This document shows positions 17,742-26,503 of a stretch of 36,644 nucleotides of DNA, in pieces. Made by a program: the position numbers and the translations under genes. This DNA comes from Promethearchaeota archaeon (GTDB lineage: Archaea; Asgardarchaeota; Lokiarchaeia; Sigynarchaeales; SOKP01), in the NCBI GenBank assembly GCA_019894875.1, contig JAGXNR010000025.1, forward strand, positions 1 to 36,644, read 5' to 3'. Below the pieces are notes generated by a model. The model was not told where the DNA came from, did no database searches, and was given only the letters and a program-made list of their open reading frames with translations. The first letter of the stretch is position 1; every line of letters begins with the position of its first letter.

Positions 17742-18781
17742 TATTCACTACCCCGATATCTTTCCTTTAAAGCGTCAATTATTCTGTCTAAATTCTCACC
17801 ACTAAGGGCATTAGTTAAATAAAAATCAACATCACTAAGATGTAATTTATCCTTTAAGTAATCAATTTCAGAATCTTTTGCTAAATCCATTTTATTAAAT
17901 ACAATTAAAATTTCTATTTCTCCATCTTTAGAAAAATTTTCCTTTATTTCATGAAAGAGTTCAATTTGGGATTCTACATCATAACCACATGCAGGTGTAG
18001 GATCAAACACAAAAATTATTAAATCTGATATTAATCGTAATGCTAAAATGGCTTGTAATTCAATTCTATTCCTTTTTGACATAGGACGATCCAAAATTCC
18101 AGGAGTATCTAAGCACTGAACTTTAACTTTTTCAAACTTAGTCTCAATAACTAAATGCCCCATTTTCAATTGTTTAGTGGTAAATGGATATTCTTTTACG
18201 GCTATCTTTTTGTTTGTTGATATATTTATTACAATGCTACTTTTACCTACATTTGGATAACCCGCGATAACTACACATGGCATAGTGTAATCAATTGAAG
18301 GGATTTGTTGCAGACTGCCTCTTATACTGTTTAAATATTCGAGATTCTTATTTTGCTTATTGATTATGGATGATATTCTTCCAAAAGCGGCTCTTCGCAA
18401 TCGATCACCTTCTTTCGGGGCTTCGATTTTTTTTAATTGTTGACGATGTATTCTATCGATTTTACGAAGAACAGGTAGGATGCCGTTCAACTTGCCAAGG
18501 GTTAACCTTAATTCATCAACATCTACTAATATAGATGCTAATTCTCTATAGAAGTCAGGCAAATCATCAATAATAGGCACCGTTTGAATTATCTTAAATA
18601 TTCTAGTTGTGAGTTCTTCTACAGAAACTTTTATACGTTTAGATTCCTTTTTCTTTGCTTTTATAAGGATTGGGGCATTTTGTGAAACTTGAGCAGAGCT
18701 CTTCATCCCCCTCTTAAAGGCGATATCTAGCAATTCTTTTGAATTAGGAACGTGATAAAACTCATTAAATGGATTTTTCAT
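17741..18781 (-). CDS. Nog1-like GTPase (Obg/Nog1 family)
   Basis: 346 residues. About 1-165 form the NOG1-type N-terminal helical domain (N-P-F-N-E-F..VPNSKELLDIAFKRG at the start). The G domain has G1 GYPNVGKSS (about 174-182), a Thr-containing switch (YPFTTKQLKMG), G3 DTPG (about 222-225), and G4 NKMD (about 291-294). Eukaryotic Nog1 (GTPBP4) acts in 60S ribosome maturation; archaeal versions lack the long C-terminal tail, and this one ends soon after the G domain. It is the first gene of the unit that overlaps mfnF. A ribosome-assembly role is the best guess. Confidence 0.85.
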   Translation of the reverse strand: MKNPFNEFYHVPNSKELLDIAFKRGMKSSAQVSQNAPILIKAKKKESKRIKVSVEELTTRIFKIIQTVPIIDDLPDFYRELASILVDVDELRLTLGKLNGILPVLRKIDRIHRQQLKKIEAPKEGDRLRRAAFGRISSIINKQNKNLEYLNSIRGSLQQIPSIDYTMPCVVIAGYPNVGKSSIVINISTNKKIAVKEYPFTTKQLKMGHLVIETKFEKVKVQCLDTPGILDRPMSKRNRIELQAILALRLISDLIIFVFDPTPACGYDVESQIELFHEIKENFSKDGEIEILIVFNKMDLAKDSEIDYLKDKLHLSDVDFYLTNALSGENLDRIIDALKERYRGSE

Positions 18782-18830
18782 GAAAATTCAGTATTAATTT
18801 TTGATTGTTATTATGAAAAGAAAATTGCAT

Positions 18831-19361
18831 TTATTTTTTTGTCTGTAGCATAGCTATTTTCTTCTCAATATCATATATTTGCTGTGAGAAATCTCTTATA
18901 TCTTTTGGGATAGAATGATATATCTCTAAAATATATTCATATCTCCTAATAACTCTAGAATATTTGCCTAATTTTTCTTCTTTATCAGCTTTTTCAACTA
19001 GCAGATCGACTCTTTCAAGCTTTCTTTGCATTTCTGGGGGAATAGCTCCTTGTTCGGATGTTTTTTTTTCAGTAAATCTTTGTTGTTCTTTTATGACATC
19101 ATCAACGCGTTTTTGAAAAGCTACTTCACCTTTCGTTTTCACAGTTGAATCTTGTTTCTCGAACTTAACTAAATTATTTAACCGAGAGATTCTTTGATCA
19201 ATCATGCTAATTTTTCCTTGAAAACCTAGTTTGGAATATATACCTTTCGCTTGTTCTAATAAAGAAATTGCTAGAATAAAATCTTTCCTGCCAAACTCGG
19301 TTTTAGACTCTTTTTCTAGTCTTTCTGCCTCTTTTTCTAACTCATCATAAGGTCCCGGCAT
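18831..19361 (-). CDS. Helical protein with TPR/MIT-like hairpins
   Basis: 176 residues if it starts at the ATG at 19361 (MPGPYDEL); a GTG three codons earlier is also in frame. It has two helical hairpins, about 5-60 (FGRKDFILAISLLEQAKGIY) and about 115-170 (EKLGKYSRVIRRYEYILEIY), joined by a charged linker. The spacing of the 'A...L...A..iY' pattern is TPR- or MIT-like. There is no membrane segment. It lies 49 bp upstream of the Nog1-like gene and on the same strand, so it may be co-transcribed with it. No function can be assigned. Confidence 0.55.
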   Translation of the reverse strand: MPGPYDELEKEAERLEKESKTEFGRKDFILAISLLEQAKGIYSKLGFQGKISMIDQRISRLNNLVKFEKQDSTVKTKGEVAFQKRVDDVIKEQQRFTEKKTSEQGAIPPEMQRKLERVDLLVEKADKEEKLGKYSRVIRRYEYILEIYHSIPKDIRDFSQQIYDIEKKIAMLQTKK

Positions 19362-19559
19362 AAATTTCACATCATATAAATTGTTTTAGCTTATTTAAAA
19401 AGTACATAAATACGATATAGATTTAAGATTATAACAAATAAAAATGTAACAAAATTCAAAAACTTTAGACAAAAAGTAGGAAAATTAATTAAATGGAAAT
19501 CTCAAAATAAATAAAGATACATATATTTAAAATTTTAAATACTATCTGAAGGTCTTCTA

Positions 19560-20648
19560 ATGAATAGATATAAAATAGGGATACTAGGCGCTACGGGAAT
19601 TGTAGGTCAAAATTACATAAACTTATTACAAAATCATCCTTGGTTTCAAATTGTTGATATAGCAGCATCACCGAGATCAGCAAATAAGACGTATAAGGAA
19701 GCGGTTGAGGCCAAGTGGCAGATGCCAATTTCCATTCCGAATTCAATTAAAGATTTAATTGTAAGGGATGTTCAAGACTTTGAGAAAATACCCCAAGATC
19801 TTAGTTTTGTATTCTCTGCTATTAACATGCCTACAAAGGAACAAATCAAGCAAACTGAAATAAATTATGCAAAGAGAGGAATACCAGTAATTAGCAATAA
19901 TTCAGCCCATCGCTGGACGCATGACGTACCCATGATTATTGGTGAAATTAACCATGAACATGTAAATGTCATTCCAATCCAACAAAAAAATCACGATTTC
20001 AAAAAAGGATTTATCGTTGTGAAACCAAATTGTTCGGTTCAAAGTTTTTTAACACCCATTTATGCTCTTGAACAAGCAGGATATAAAGTGGACAAGTTAA
20101 TAATAACTACTTTACAAGCCGTCTCTGGAGCAGGATATCCCGGCGTCCCTTCTTTAGATATGGTTGACAACATTGTTCCTTTTGTAAGTGGGGAAGAGGA
20201 AAAGACCGAAAATGAACCGTTTAAAATTTTAGGAAAAGTTGGAAGCAATGGTATAGAAAACGATAATTCAATTCAAATAAGTGCAACTTGTACAAGAGTT
20301 CCAGTATCTGATGGTCATACTGCTAGTGTAAATATAAAATTCAAAGATAAAGTGCCTTCAAAAGATGAAATAATTAACATTTGGAATTCATTTAAATCAG
20401 TTCCCCAGGAATTGGATTTACCGTATGCTCCGAAACAACCAATAATCTATATGGAAAATGTGGATCGTCCTCAACCTAAAAAAGATAGAGATAATGATAA
20501 AGGAATGGCGGTAACCGTTGGACGATTGAGAGAAGATAATGTATTTAATTTCAAATTTGTTGCCTTGAGCCATAACACAGTTAGAGGGGCTGCAGGAGGA
20601 GCTATATTAAATGCAGAATTGCTAGTTAATAAAGGATTTATAAATTAG
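19560..20648 (+). CDS. asd: Aspartate-semialdehyde dehydrogenase (archaeal/fungal type)
   Basis: 362 residues. Rossmann loop GATGIVGQ (about 10-17), SNNSAHRW (about 112-119), catalytic Cys158 in KPNCSVQS, substrate-binding QAVSGAGYPGVPSLDM (about 186-201), and a catalytic-type His in SDGHTASV. The enzyme reduces aspartyl phosphate to aspartate semialdehyde with NADPH, for threonine, methionine, isoleucine and lysine synthesis. The length and the SGAGYPGVPS motif fit the archaeal subgroup. It stands alone; AT-rich TATA-like sequences 20-40 bp upstream suggest a very short 5' leader. Confidence 0.93.
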   Translation: MNRYKIGILGATGIVGQNYINLLQNHPWFQIVDIAASPRSANKTYKEAVEAKWQMPISIPNSIKDLIVRDVQDFEKIPQDLSFVFSAINMPTKEQIKQTEINYAKRGIPVISNNSAHRWTHDVPMIIGEINHEHVNVIPIQQKNHDFKKGFIVVKPNCSVQSFLTPIYALEQAGYKVDKLIITTLQAVSGAGYPGVPSLDMVDNIVPFVSGEEEKTENEPFKILGKVGSNGIENDNSIQISATCTRVPVSDGHTASVNIKFKDKVPSKDEIINIWNSFKSVPQELDLPYAPKQPIIYMENVDRPQPKKDRDNDKGMAVTVGRLREDNVFNFKFVALSHNTVRGAAGGAILNAELLVNKGFIN

Positions 20649-20708
20649 TTTAATTAGCTCATTTCAGTTGTTATCTATTAGAAATTCTCCCGATTTACAA
20701 ATTTCTGA

Positions 20709-22334
20709 TTAGAATTCGTGTTTGTCGATTAGAATTGGGAGTAAAAGTTTTATTAGAGAAATTGCTCCCTTCTTTTTGATTAATTTATAAGGTGGGAGTT
20801 CTGGGAACATGTAGAAAAATTTCTGTTTTTTAAACATCTTCAATGTTCTTATTTTGGAGCGTGGTTCAATCTTTGAATGTTCAAATATAAAATTTTTTAT
20901 TAAACTCTGAAGTAAAAGCTTATCGAGGATAATTATATTTGATAGATACCCATACTTTTCCGAGAGTTTTAATCTAAGAGTTTCTAATGACTCTACTTCT
21001 TTTTCAATAATTAGATCTTCCTTTTTCACCGAATGGATTTGAACTAATGTATTATTTTCAATCTCAATAACAAATAGATGTCTAGCTGCCTTTTCTAAAT
21101 ATTTAAAGTTGCTTAAATTAAGCTTTTTGAACTGGGTTATGTCTGAAATAATTAATAAAATCTTTGAATTTAATCCTAAGTTATTTCTAATCACATTAAA
21201 GATTAATTCAGGTATTGCCCAGTGAGAGATCTTCCGAAGATTTAGATTAAATCCAAAAAGCCTTACGAGAAATCTTAGTAGAGTATTATATATTCTTGGT
21301 CTTGGTCTTAAATCCCAATGGCTCTCAAAACTTCTAAATCCAAATAAAATTTTCTGAAATAATAAACTCAGATTTTCTTCCTTCAGTTTAACTGGTAAGT
21401 CTATTATTTCGGTTAAAACGGTAATAATATCATTTTGGTTTAAATAGTAAGCTTTATCCGTTTGTAGATTTTGCTGAACAAGTGTGAGAATTTCGTTCTT
21501 ATCTAGTAACTTTGCTTCTCTTTCTCCTTGATCTATGGGTATTTCTTTCTGTTTTTCATCTTTTATCCCTAACTCTTCTGGGATCATTAATTTAACTCTT
21601 AAATAAGATGTTTCAGATTTCGTAACTTTTAATTTTTGTAAATGTAAAATTAATGTTAGCTCTTGAGAATCAAATATAAAGGCAATATTAAATTCTGGTA
21701 ATATTTTGTAAAATAATCTAAAAAGACTACTTATTTGTCTACCATTTAAGAATGTTATTAACTCCTTTAAGTATCTAATTAGATTAGGTTCAGGATAAAT
21801 TAAAATTAAGTCTTGTTCAATTAAATTCTGAATCAAATCAAAACCTTCTGATAATAACATATCGAAAGGGGAATCTTCAATATCTACACTATATTGATTA
21901 ATATAATCGATAGCCTTTTCTTTAAATATCCGAATTGATGAAATTCTTATTCCTTTCTTCTTTACCATGCCATCTAAAATTCTATTATAAAACTTGTTAA
22001 TATCTTCAAGATCTCTTTTATGGATTCTAATAAGATCGTGAGGTAACTTTTCGATTGACTCATGAATTCCTGCCTTTTTAGTTTCATAAAAATATAAGTT
22101 AATTATGTCTCTCCCATCATTAGAAATTATTATATCTAAAATGTTATTATGATCATTGATGAATTGTGGATATAAAACCTCAAAAAGATGATACAATAGA
22201 TATGGATTTACTTCTAGTGGTGTTAATGGTATTCTTATCTTTGTGTCAGTTATTTTAATTTTATCCCCAATATCAATGTTGGCATTATAAGTGAGCATTC
22301 TTAGCCAGTTATCCTTGAATTTCTTGTTTATCAA
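20709..22334 (-). CDS. Uncharacterised protein, 541 aa
   Basis: A 541-residue soluble protein that I do not recognise. Alternating hydrophobic strands and charged helices fill the whole length. A conserved-looking core near residues 390-480 contains ILLIISDITQFKKLN and, after a helix, HLFVIEIENNTLVQI, an alpha/beta pattern that could be a von Willebrand A-like fold (a D-x-T-x segment after a hydrophobic strand); this is weak. The C-terminus is basic. It begins 4 bp after the DUF362 gene stop, so the two are surely co-transcribed and may act together. Confidence 0.55.
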   Translation of the reverse strand: MINKKFKDNWLRMLTYNANIDIGDKIKITDTKIRIPLTPLEVNPYLLYHLFEVLYPQFINDHNNILDIIISNDGRDIINLYFYETKKAGIHESIEKLPHDLIRIHKRDLEDINKFYNRILDGMVKKKGIRISSIRIFKEKAIDYINQYSVDIEDSPFDMLLSEGFDLIQNLIEQDLILIYPEPNLIRYLKELITFLNGRQISSLFRLFYKILPEFNIAFIFDSQELTLILHLQKLKVTKSETSYLRVKLMIPEELGIKDEKQKEIPIDQGEREAKLLDKNEILTLVQQNLQTDKAYYLNQNDIITVLTEIIDLPVKLKEENLSLLFQKILFGFRSFESHWDLRPRPRIYNTLLRFLVRLFGFNLNLRKISHWAIPELIFNVIRNNLGLNSKILLIISDITQFKKLNLSNFKYLEKAARHLFVIEIENNTLVQIHSVKKEDLIIEKEVESLETLRLKLSEKYGYLSNIIILDKLLLQSLIKNFIFEHSKIEPRSKIRTLKMFKKQKFFYMFPELPPYKLIKKKGAISLIKLLLPILIDKHEF

Positions 22335-22338
22335 TTCT

Positions 22339-23811
22339 TTAAAGCACCTCCATCTCTCGCAACTTCTTCTTATCCTTTGGATTAAACCAAGTTTCTAGAA
22401 TTTCTTTAAAAAATGATAAATTGGGCATATTGCTCTTTTTATAATACTTCATAAAAATAAAAATACAATTTGAGATATCAGGTGGGCATCCTGGTATTTC
22501 CAAAATTTTTTTATTAGTTTTAAATTTAGTTTTAGGCTTTTTCTGAGACTTCTTCTTCTTCAATATTTTGCCTTTTGTATCGTCAATAATATTTTTTTTT
22601 GATTCTTTTTTTATTGTTCTGAAATCGCTATTTTTCGTACTATTTATGGCACAATCGCCAAATAGTAATATATTTTCGAAATATTCGGGTTCTGGGGGAT
22701 TTTGACCAACTAAAAAAACATTATTAGGATTATACTTCAGGTCTTTTACCATATTTGTTTTCATGAAATTTAACAAATGATAGGCATATTTGAAACACCC
22801 TGAACAATATTTTCCAGAATTCACCCTAAAATTCTTCACGTTAATATCTTCAAGTTTAGATATACATAAATCGATATTTACATCAATATCGTTTAGAACT
22901 TCACCTAGAACTGTTATTTTCTCGAGATCTATTATCCCTAAATTTCTTTTATATGCTTCTTTTATTAATTCATAATCACTAGTTTCTATGTTTAATAATT
23001 TCAGTGTAATAAGATCAACTGATACAGCATTTTTTCCACTTACTACTAAATTTGTTTTCTTTAAATTAGAATCTTTATAATTAAATGGTCCTGCTCCCTC
23101 CAATATATAGAATAAATCATTGATTACTAGATCTGGTTTCTTAATTGTAAAAATATCAATAATATTTGAAATTAGGTTAGTTTTAAATTGATCCAGAGAG
23201 ATATACTCGCTCTCATCAGTTTTATTTACCCCTAATTCTTGATATTTTGGAGAAACAATCGAAAAAGAATTTAGAAGAGATGTATTTATTTTGAATATAG
23301 GATTTACATTAACTTGATTAACAGAAATCAGCTTATCTGCTTCTAAGATAACTTTTGGGACCAAATATTCCCTATTATTAATGTCAAAAATCGAGAATGA
23401 TTCAGTTTTTATTTTATTTAATTGTTCATTCTTAAAATTCTTCTCATCAAATAAGTTGCTTTTATCTAGAAAAATCAGTTCAGCACCCATACGCCCAAAA
23501 AAATCCTCTAAATTAAGTAAATTTGAGATTCTCTTGACGGGTACACCCTTTAAAGGAAAACTACCCAGACATATTCTTTCTGCTTTTGCCTTTTTACACA
23601 ATTCTATTACTGCTACAAGTACATCAAAATTAGTGTTTGTGGGAAATCCACCAGGAATATTCAAATTAAATTTTATAAAAACTTTATCTCCTTCTTCAAT
23701 GAAAGTAGAAATACCACCAAGTGTTTCAATGCCTTTCAACAGACTTTCTTGTGGCGTATCACCCTTTGTTACTGCGACTTCTGCGTTCTCTAAATTTATT
23801 TTAGCATTCAT
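22339..23811 (-). CDS. DUF362-domain protein
   Basis: 490 residues. The DUF362 region spans about 1-300: VFIKFNLNIPGGFPTNTNFD (about 44-63), GSFPLKGVPVKRIS, VPKVILEADKLISVNQVN, and a later DLVINDLFYILEGAGPF. About residues 330-350 contain a CSGC pair (GKYCSGCFKYAY). The segment about 415-440 is Lys-rich, and CPPDISNC near the end adds two more Cys. DUF362 proteins often carry iron-sulphur or zinc ligands and have no settled function. It is the promoter-proximal gene of a two-gene unit with the 541-aa protein. Confidence 0.75.
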   Translation of the reverse strand: MNAKINLENAEVAVTKGDTPQESLLKGIETLGGISTFIEEGDKVFIKFNLNIPGGFPTNTNFDVLVAVIELCKKAKAERICLGSFPLKGVPVKRISNLLNLEDFFGRMGAELIFLDKSNLFDEKNFKNEQLNKIKTESFSIFDINNREYLVPKVILEADKLISVNQVNVNPIFKINTSLLNSFSIVSPKYQELGVNKTDESEYISLDQFKTNLISNIIDIFTIKKPDLVINDLFYILEGAGPFNYKDSNLKKTNLVVSGKNAVSVDLITLKLLNIETSDYELIKEAYKRNLGIIDLEKITVLGEVLNDIDVNIDLCISKLEDINVKNFRVNSGKYCSGCFKYAYHLLNFMKTNMVKDLKYNPNNVFLVGQNPPEPEYFENILLFGDCAINSTKNSDFRTIKKESKKNIIDDTKGKILKKKKSQKKPKTKFKTNKKILEIPGCPPDISNCIFIFMKYYKKSNMPNLSFFKEILETWFNPKDKKKLREMEVL

Positions 23812-23893
23812 AGAAATGTTTTACAAAATTTAATCATTAAAATAATATATTAAATAATGAAAGAATTGAATTTTAAGTTAAGTGATGTAATAG

Positions 23894-24763
23894 ATGTTAA
23901 ACATAAATATAGAAAATTCTAATGTGAATATTCCAGAAGAAACAATAGGGGTTGATATGGGACATACCCTCTCTAAACTTGCTTATTTAGAAAATAAGGA
24001 GTTAAAGCTTTCATATTTTCCCACTCAAACTGATTTACATTCAATTAAAAAAGCAATAGAAGAAAAAATGGGGCAATTTAAAACCATTAATTTTACAGGT
24101 GGAAAGAGTTATCACTTATTTCAAACATATTCTAGAGATGTAAAAACAAATTTAATCAATGAGTTTGAAGCGAATGTAAAAGGAATTGAAACACTTTATT
24201 TGCTTGAAAAAAAGAAAGTATTAACACCATCACTAATCGTTACTATCGGAACGGGCACCTCCATGGTTTCGAAAAATGATTCATATGAACATCTAGGTGG
24301 CACTGCCATGGGAGGAGGTTTTTTTATGGGTTTGATCAAAGCTTTATTCGATTTAAATAATTTCCACGAAGCTATAGATCTAGCTGAAAATGGAAATAGG
24401 TATAATGTAGATTTAAAAGTTTCTGACATTTACGCTCCGGAAGATGACAGAGTAAATTTATTATTTCGAGAATTTACAGCAGCATCTTTAGGGAAGATTG
24501 ACTTTAGTTTCAACATGAATATATTAAAAAAAGAAGATTTCATTAATTCGCTAATATGTGTGATAGGTGAAAATATTGGAACTATAGCAAACTTGATGGC
24601 AGATAAAAATGAAATTACATCCATCGTGTTCTGTGGTGGCTTTTTAAAAGAAAATAAGATTGCTAAAAAAATATTATCACTTATGAGTAGAATTAATAAT
24701 AAAAATGCAACTTTTTTGAAAAATTCAGAATTCAATGCTGCAATTGGAGCCCTGATATTGTAA
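23894..24763 (+). CDS. coaW: Type II pantothenate kinase (eukaryote-like)
   Basis: 289 residues with the ASKHA fold of PanK-II: phosphate-1 loop TIGVDMGHTLSKLA (about 18-31), INFTGGKSYHLF, phosphate-2 loop IGTGTSMVS (about 117-125), and the family signature LGGTAMGGGFFMGL (about 132-145), close to LGGTSLGGGTFLGL of animal PanK. C-terminal IVFCGGFLKENK is the adenosine site. It phosphorylates pantothenate, the first step of CoA synthesis. Most archaea use pantoate kinase and phosphopantothenate synthetase instead, so this gene is notable. Start at ATG 23894; it is divergent from DUF362. Confidence 0.85.
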   Translation: MLNINIENSNVNIPEETIGVDMGHTLSKLAYLENKELKLSYFPTQTDLHSIKKAIEEKMGQFKTINFTGGKSYHLFQTYSRDVKTNLINEFEANVKGIETLYLLEKKKVLTPSLIVTIGTGTSMVSKNDSYEHLGGTAMGGGFFMGLIKALFDLNNFHEAIDLAENGNRYNVDLKVSDIYAPEDDRVNLLFREFTAASLGKIDFSFNMNILKKEDFINSLICVIGENIGTIANLMADKNEITSIVFCGGFLKENKIAKKILSLMSRINNKNATFLKNSEFNAAIGALIL

Positions 24764-24767
24764 AGTG

Positions 24768-24833
24768 TGCGCCGATTTGGAGATTTTTACTCATCGAATA
24801 AAATTCTTGTAAAAACACTAAAAAATCGGCGCA
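24768..24833. repeat. GC-rich inverted repeat between convergent genes
   Basis: TGCGCCGATTT (24768-24778) and AAATCGGCGCA (24823-24833) are a perfect 11-bp inverted repeat. Nested inside, TTTTTAC (24784-24790) pairs with GTAAAAA (24809-24815). The result is a long two-stage hairpin with an 18-nt loop, sitting 5 bp after the PanK stop and 49 bp before the end of the convergent phosphohexuloisomerase gene. It is the most GC-rich intergenic stretch nearby. A shared transcript-end structure is likely; no T-tract follows the outer stem, so a classic terminator is not shown. Confidence 0.6.
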
Positions 24834-24881
24834 TGGTTAAAAAAGATCTAAACAATATAGATAAGATGAGTAGTTCAATAT

Positions 24882-25511
24882 TTACGTAGCTTGGGAGTGT
24901 TTTTCAAGCATCTCATCATTGGTTTTTCCCATCTTAATAGCCAACTCAGCTATAATAGCGTCCAAATAAGAAAATGCTGCGATTTCAAACATTGTTCCTT
25001 CAGGTGCTAAAACTGCTGTATCCCCATAAGCTTTATCTCGCTTACTTCTCCCCTTAAGTTTAATAGTAATATCCCCGACTCTACCGATAATAGTTTCTGG
25101 ATGAGATGTGATTGTAACAATACCGTATGGTTTAACAGTGTTTACATAGTTATTAAGTAAACTTACAACAATGCCTGTAGTCCCTGATCCGGATAATACA
25201 ATTATTATATCTTTTTTACGTAATGCAGGCAATGAAGCTAAATTAGTAACCATATATATCTCAGCCCCTAAATGTACCAATCTTGTAGCAAAACATTGTA
25301 ATATAAAAGCACTCCTGCCTGAAGCTAATAGGAAAAATCTACGATTGTTTACTAATCCATCATGAACTAAGTTAATAAATTTTTGTGTATATTTGAAATT
25401 TTTATCTAGATGATCAATGTTAGCTTTGATATTATTCATAATAAGCTCCATTGATTGAAAAAGAATCCTCTTAGCTTCCCCATTCACAACTGATTCATTA
25501 GATTTAGTCAT
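24882..25511 (-). CDS. hxlB: 6-phospho-3-hexuloisomerase (SIS domain)
   Basis: 209 residues. The SIS fold shows LLASGRSAFILQCFATRL (about 57-74), IIVLSGSGTTGIVVSLL (about 103-119), IVTITSHPET and a long C-terminal EGTMFEIAAFSYLDAII segment typical of PHI. It interconverts arabino-3-hexulose 6-phosphate and fructose 6-phosphate in the ribulose monophosphate pathway, which many archaea run in reverse to make ribulose 5-phosphate. The usual partner, 3-hexulose-6-phosphate synthase, is not adjacent. Other sugar isomerases of the SIS family are possible, but length and motif order fit PHI best. Confidence 0.85.
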   Translation of the reverse strand: MTKSNESVVNGEAKRILFQSMELIMNNIKANIDHLDKNFKYTQKFINLVHDGLVNNRRFFLLASGRSAFILQCFATRLVHLGAEIYMVTNLASLPALRKKDIIIVLSGSGTTGIVVSLLNNYVNTVKPYGIVTITSHPETIIGRVGDITIKLKGRSKRDKAYGDTAVLAPEGTMFEIAAFSYLDAIIAELAIKMGKTNDEMLEKHSQAT

Positions 25512-25716
25512 ATCTAATAATTCTTTTAATTTTTGAGAGATATTTTACATAATCATGAAAAGAAAATATACATTGCGGTTTGATTATTGTTCAATTTTAG
25601 AGTTTATAAACTCCATTATCAAGGTATTTTTTTAGCTCTCTTGAATTAAGTTATTAGAAGTAAAGAAAAAAAAGAAAAAAAAAGTTAAAAATATACTATA
25701 AGCCTATCTTATTTTT

Positions 25717-25935
25717 TTAGACGTACTTAATTGCTAAGAGTAAGTCGTTTTTGGTTATTTTCTTTCTATTCGCATGCATGGTAAAGGTTCTTGCTTGTTC
25801 AGTTAATGCAGTAGCAGTTTTCTCTAAATGATCGATTAATAAATCAACTGCATTGCGAGCTACGATAGAGGCGCCTTGTTGCTTCATTAATCTACGAATT
25901 GGGCTCCATGCGAAAGAATGTTTCTTTTTTGCCAT
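25717..25935 (-). CDS. Archaeal histone
   Basis: 72 residues, a single histone fold: SPIRRLMKQQGASIVARNAV (helix 1, loop 1), DLLIDHLEKTATALTEQARTF (helix 2), then loop 2 HANRKKITKNDLLLAIKYV with the DNA-contacting Arg-Lys pair and the Asn-Asp of helix 3. The N-terminal tail is very short. Such histones wrap DNA as dimers that extend into longer particles in steps of about 30 bp. A perfect GGAGG Shine-Dalgarno is 8 bp upstream of the ATG. The long AT-rich region upstream is shared with the divergent proteasome gene. Confidence 0.93.
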   Translation of the reverse strand: MAKKKHSFAWSPIRRLMKQQGASIVARNAVDLLIDHLEKTATALTEQARTFTMHANRKKITKNDLLLAIKYV

Positions 25936-25943
25936 TTTTTATT

Positions 25944-25948
25944 CCTCC
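25944..25948 (-). promoter_or_regulatory. Shine-Dalgarno of the histone gene
   Basis: The minus strand reads GGAGG eight bases before the ATG, the strongest ribosome-binding site in the window and a sign of high expression. Confidence 0.7.
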
Positions 25949-26039
25949 AAATTTTTTGTGTAAAATTTTAAAATTTAAGTTTTTAATTTTATTATAGTTT
26001 ATTTTTATAGTGTCTTAGATAGTATAATGTCTGAAGAGG

Positions 26040-26047
26040 TATTTAAA
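26040..26047 (-). promoter_or_regulatory. Probable TATA box of the histone gene
   Basis: Minus-strand TTTAAATA preceded by A-rich BRE-like CAAAACA. This would place transcription start about 80 nt before the start codon. Inference from the motif alone. Confidence 0.4.
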
Positions 26048-26133
26048 TGTTTTGACTAAATCAGCAGAATTTCAAGGATTAAATGAAAAAAAAATCACGA
26101 CAAAAAATTTTGGTATTAATTAAAGAGTCATCA

Positions 26134-26147
26134 CCGATGATCATCGG
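26134..26147. promoter_or_regulatory. 14-bp perfect palindrome (possible operator)
   Basis: CCGATGATCATCGG is a perfect palindrome in otherwise AT-rich DNA, about 90 bp upstream of the histone TATA box. Its central TGATCA is the first of three TGATCA sites exactly 180 bp apart. It could bind a dimeric regulator. Confidence 0.35.
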
Positions 26148-26503
26148 ATGGTTGATCATTCAAAAAATATGAACTAAATTTTATAGAATTAAAATTGTTC
26201 GAATATCATTATTGAGTAATTAATCATTAATAATGGTTTTATTATAATTTAAAGGGGAATTGAAAAATTTTTAATTGAAACTAACAATCATAATTGAAAT
26301 TTATATCAGTAATTATGTGATCATTCACTGACGAATCATTCGAAAAAGTTGAAGTAATTTTATTAGACACACAACAATTCAAACGGTATTATTGAGTAAC
26401 TTGTCTCTAATTTCAGTTTTGTTATAATCTAAGGGGGAATTAAAAAATTTTGAGTTAAATTAAATCATCCTTATGAAATAAATTATGATTGATTGTGTGA
26501 TCA
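26138..26503. repeat. Diverged tandem repeat with exact 180-bp period
   Basis: TGATCA occurs at 26138, 26318 and 26498, each 180 bp apart. Within the units, ATTATTGAGTAA (26209 and 26389), TTTTATTATAAT/TTTTGTTATAAT (26237 and 26417) and AAAGGGGAATTGAAAAA/AAGGGGGAATTAAAAAA (from 26251 and 26431) also keep the 180-bp offset. Between these blocks the copies differ strongly. A weaker third copy with a shifted GTTATAATTTAAAAG (26641) follows. This is an old duplication with conserved islands. Confidence 0.6.
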
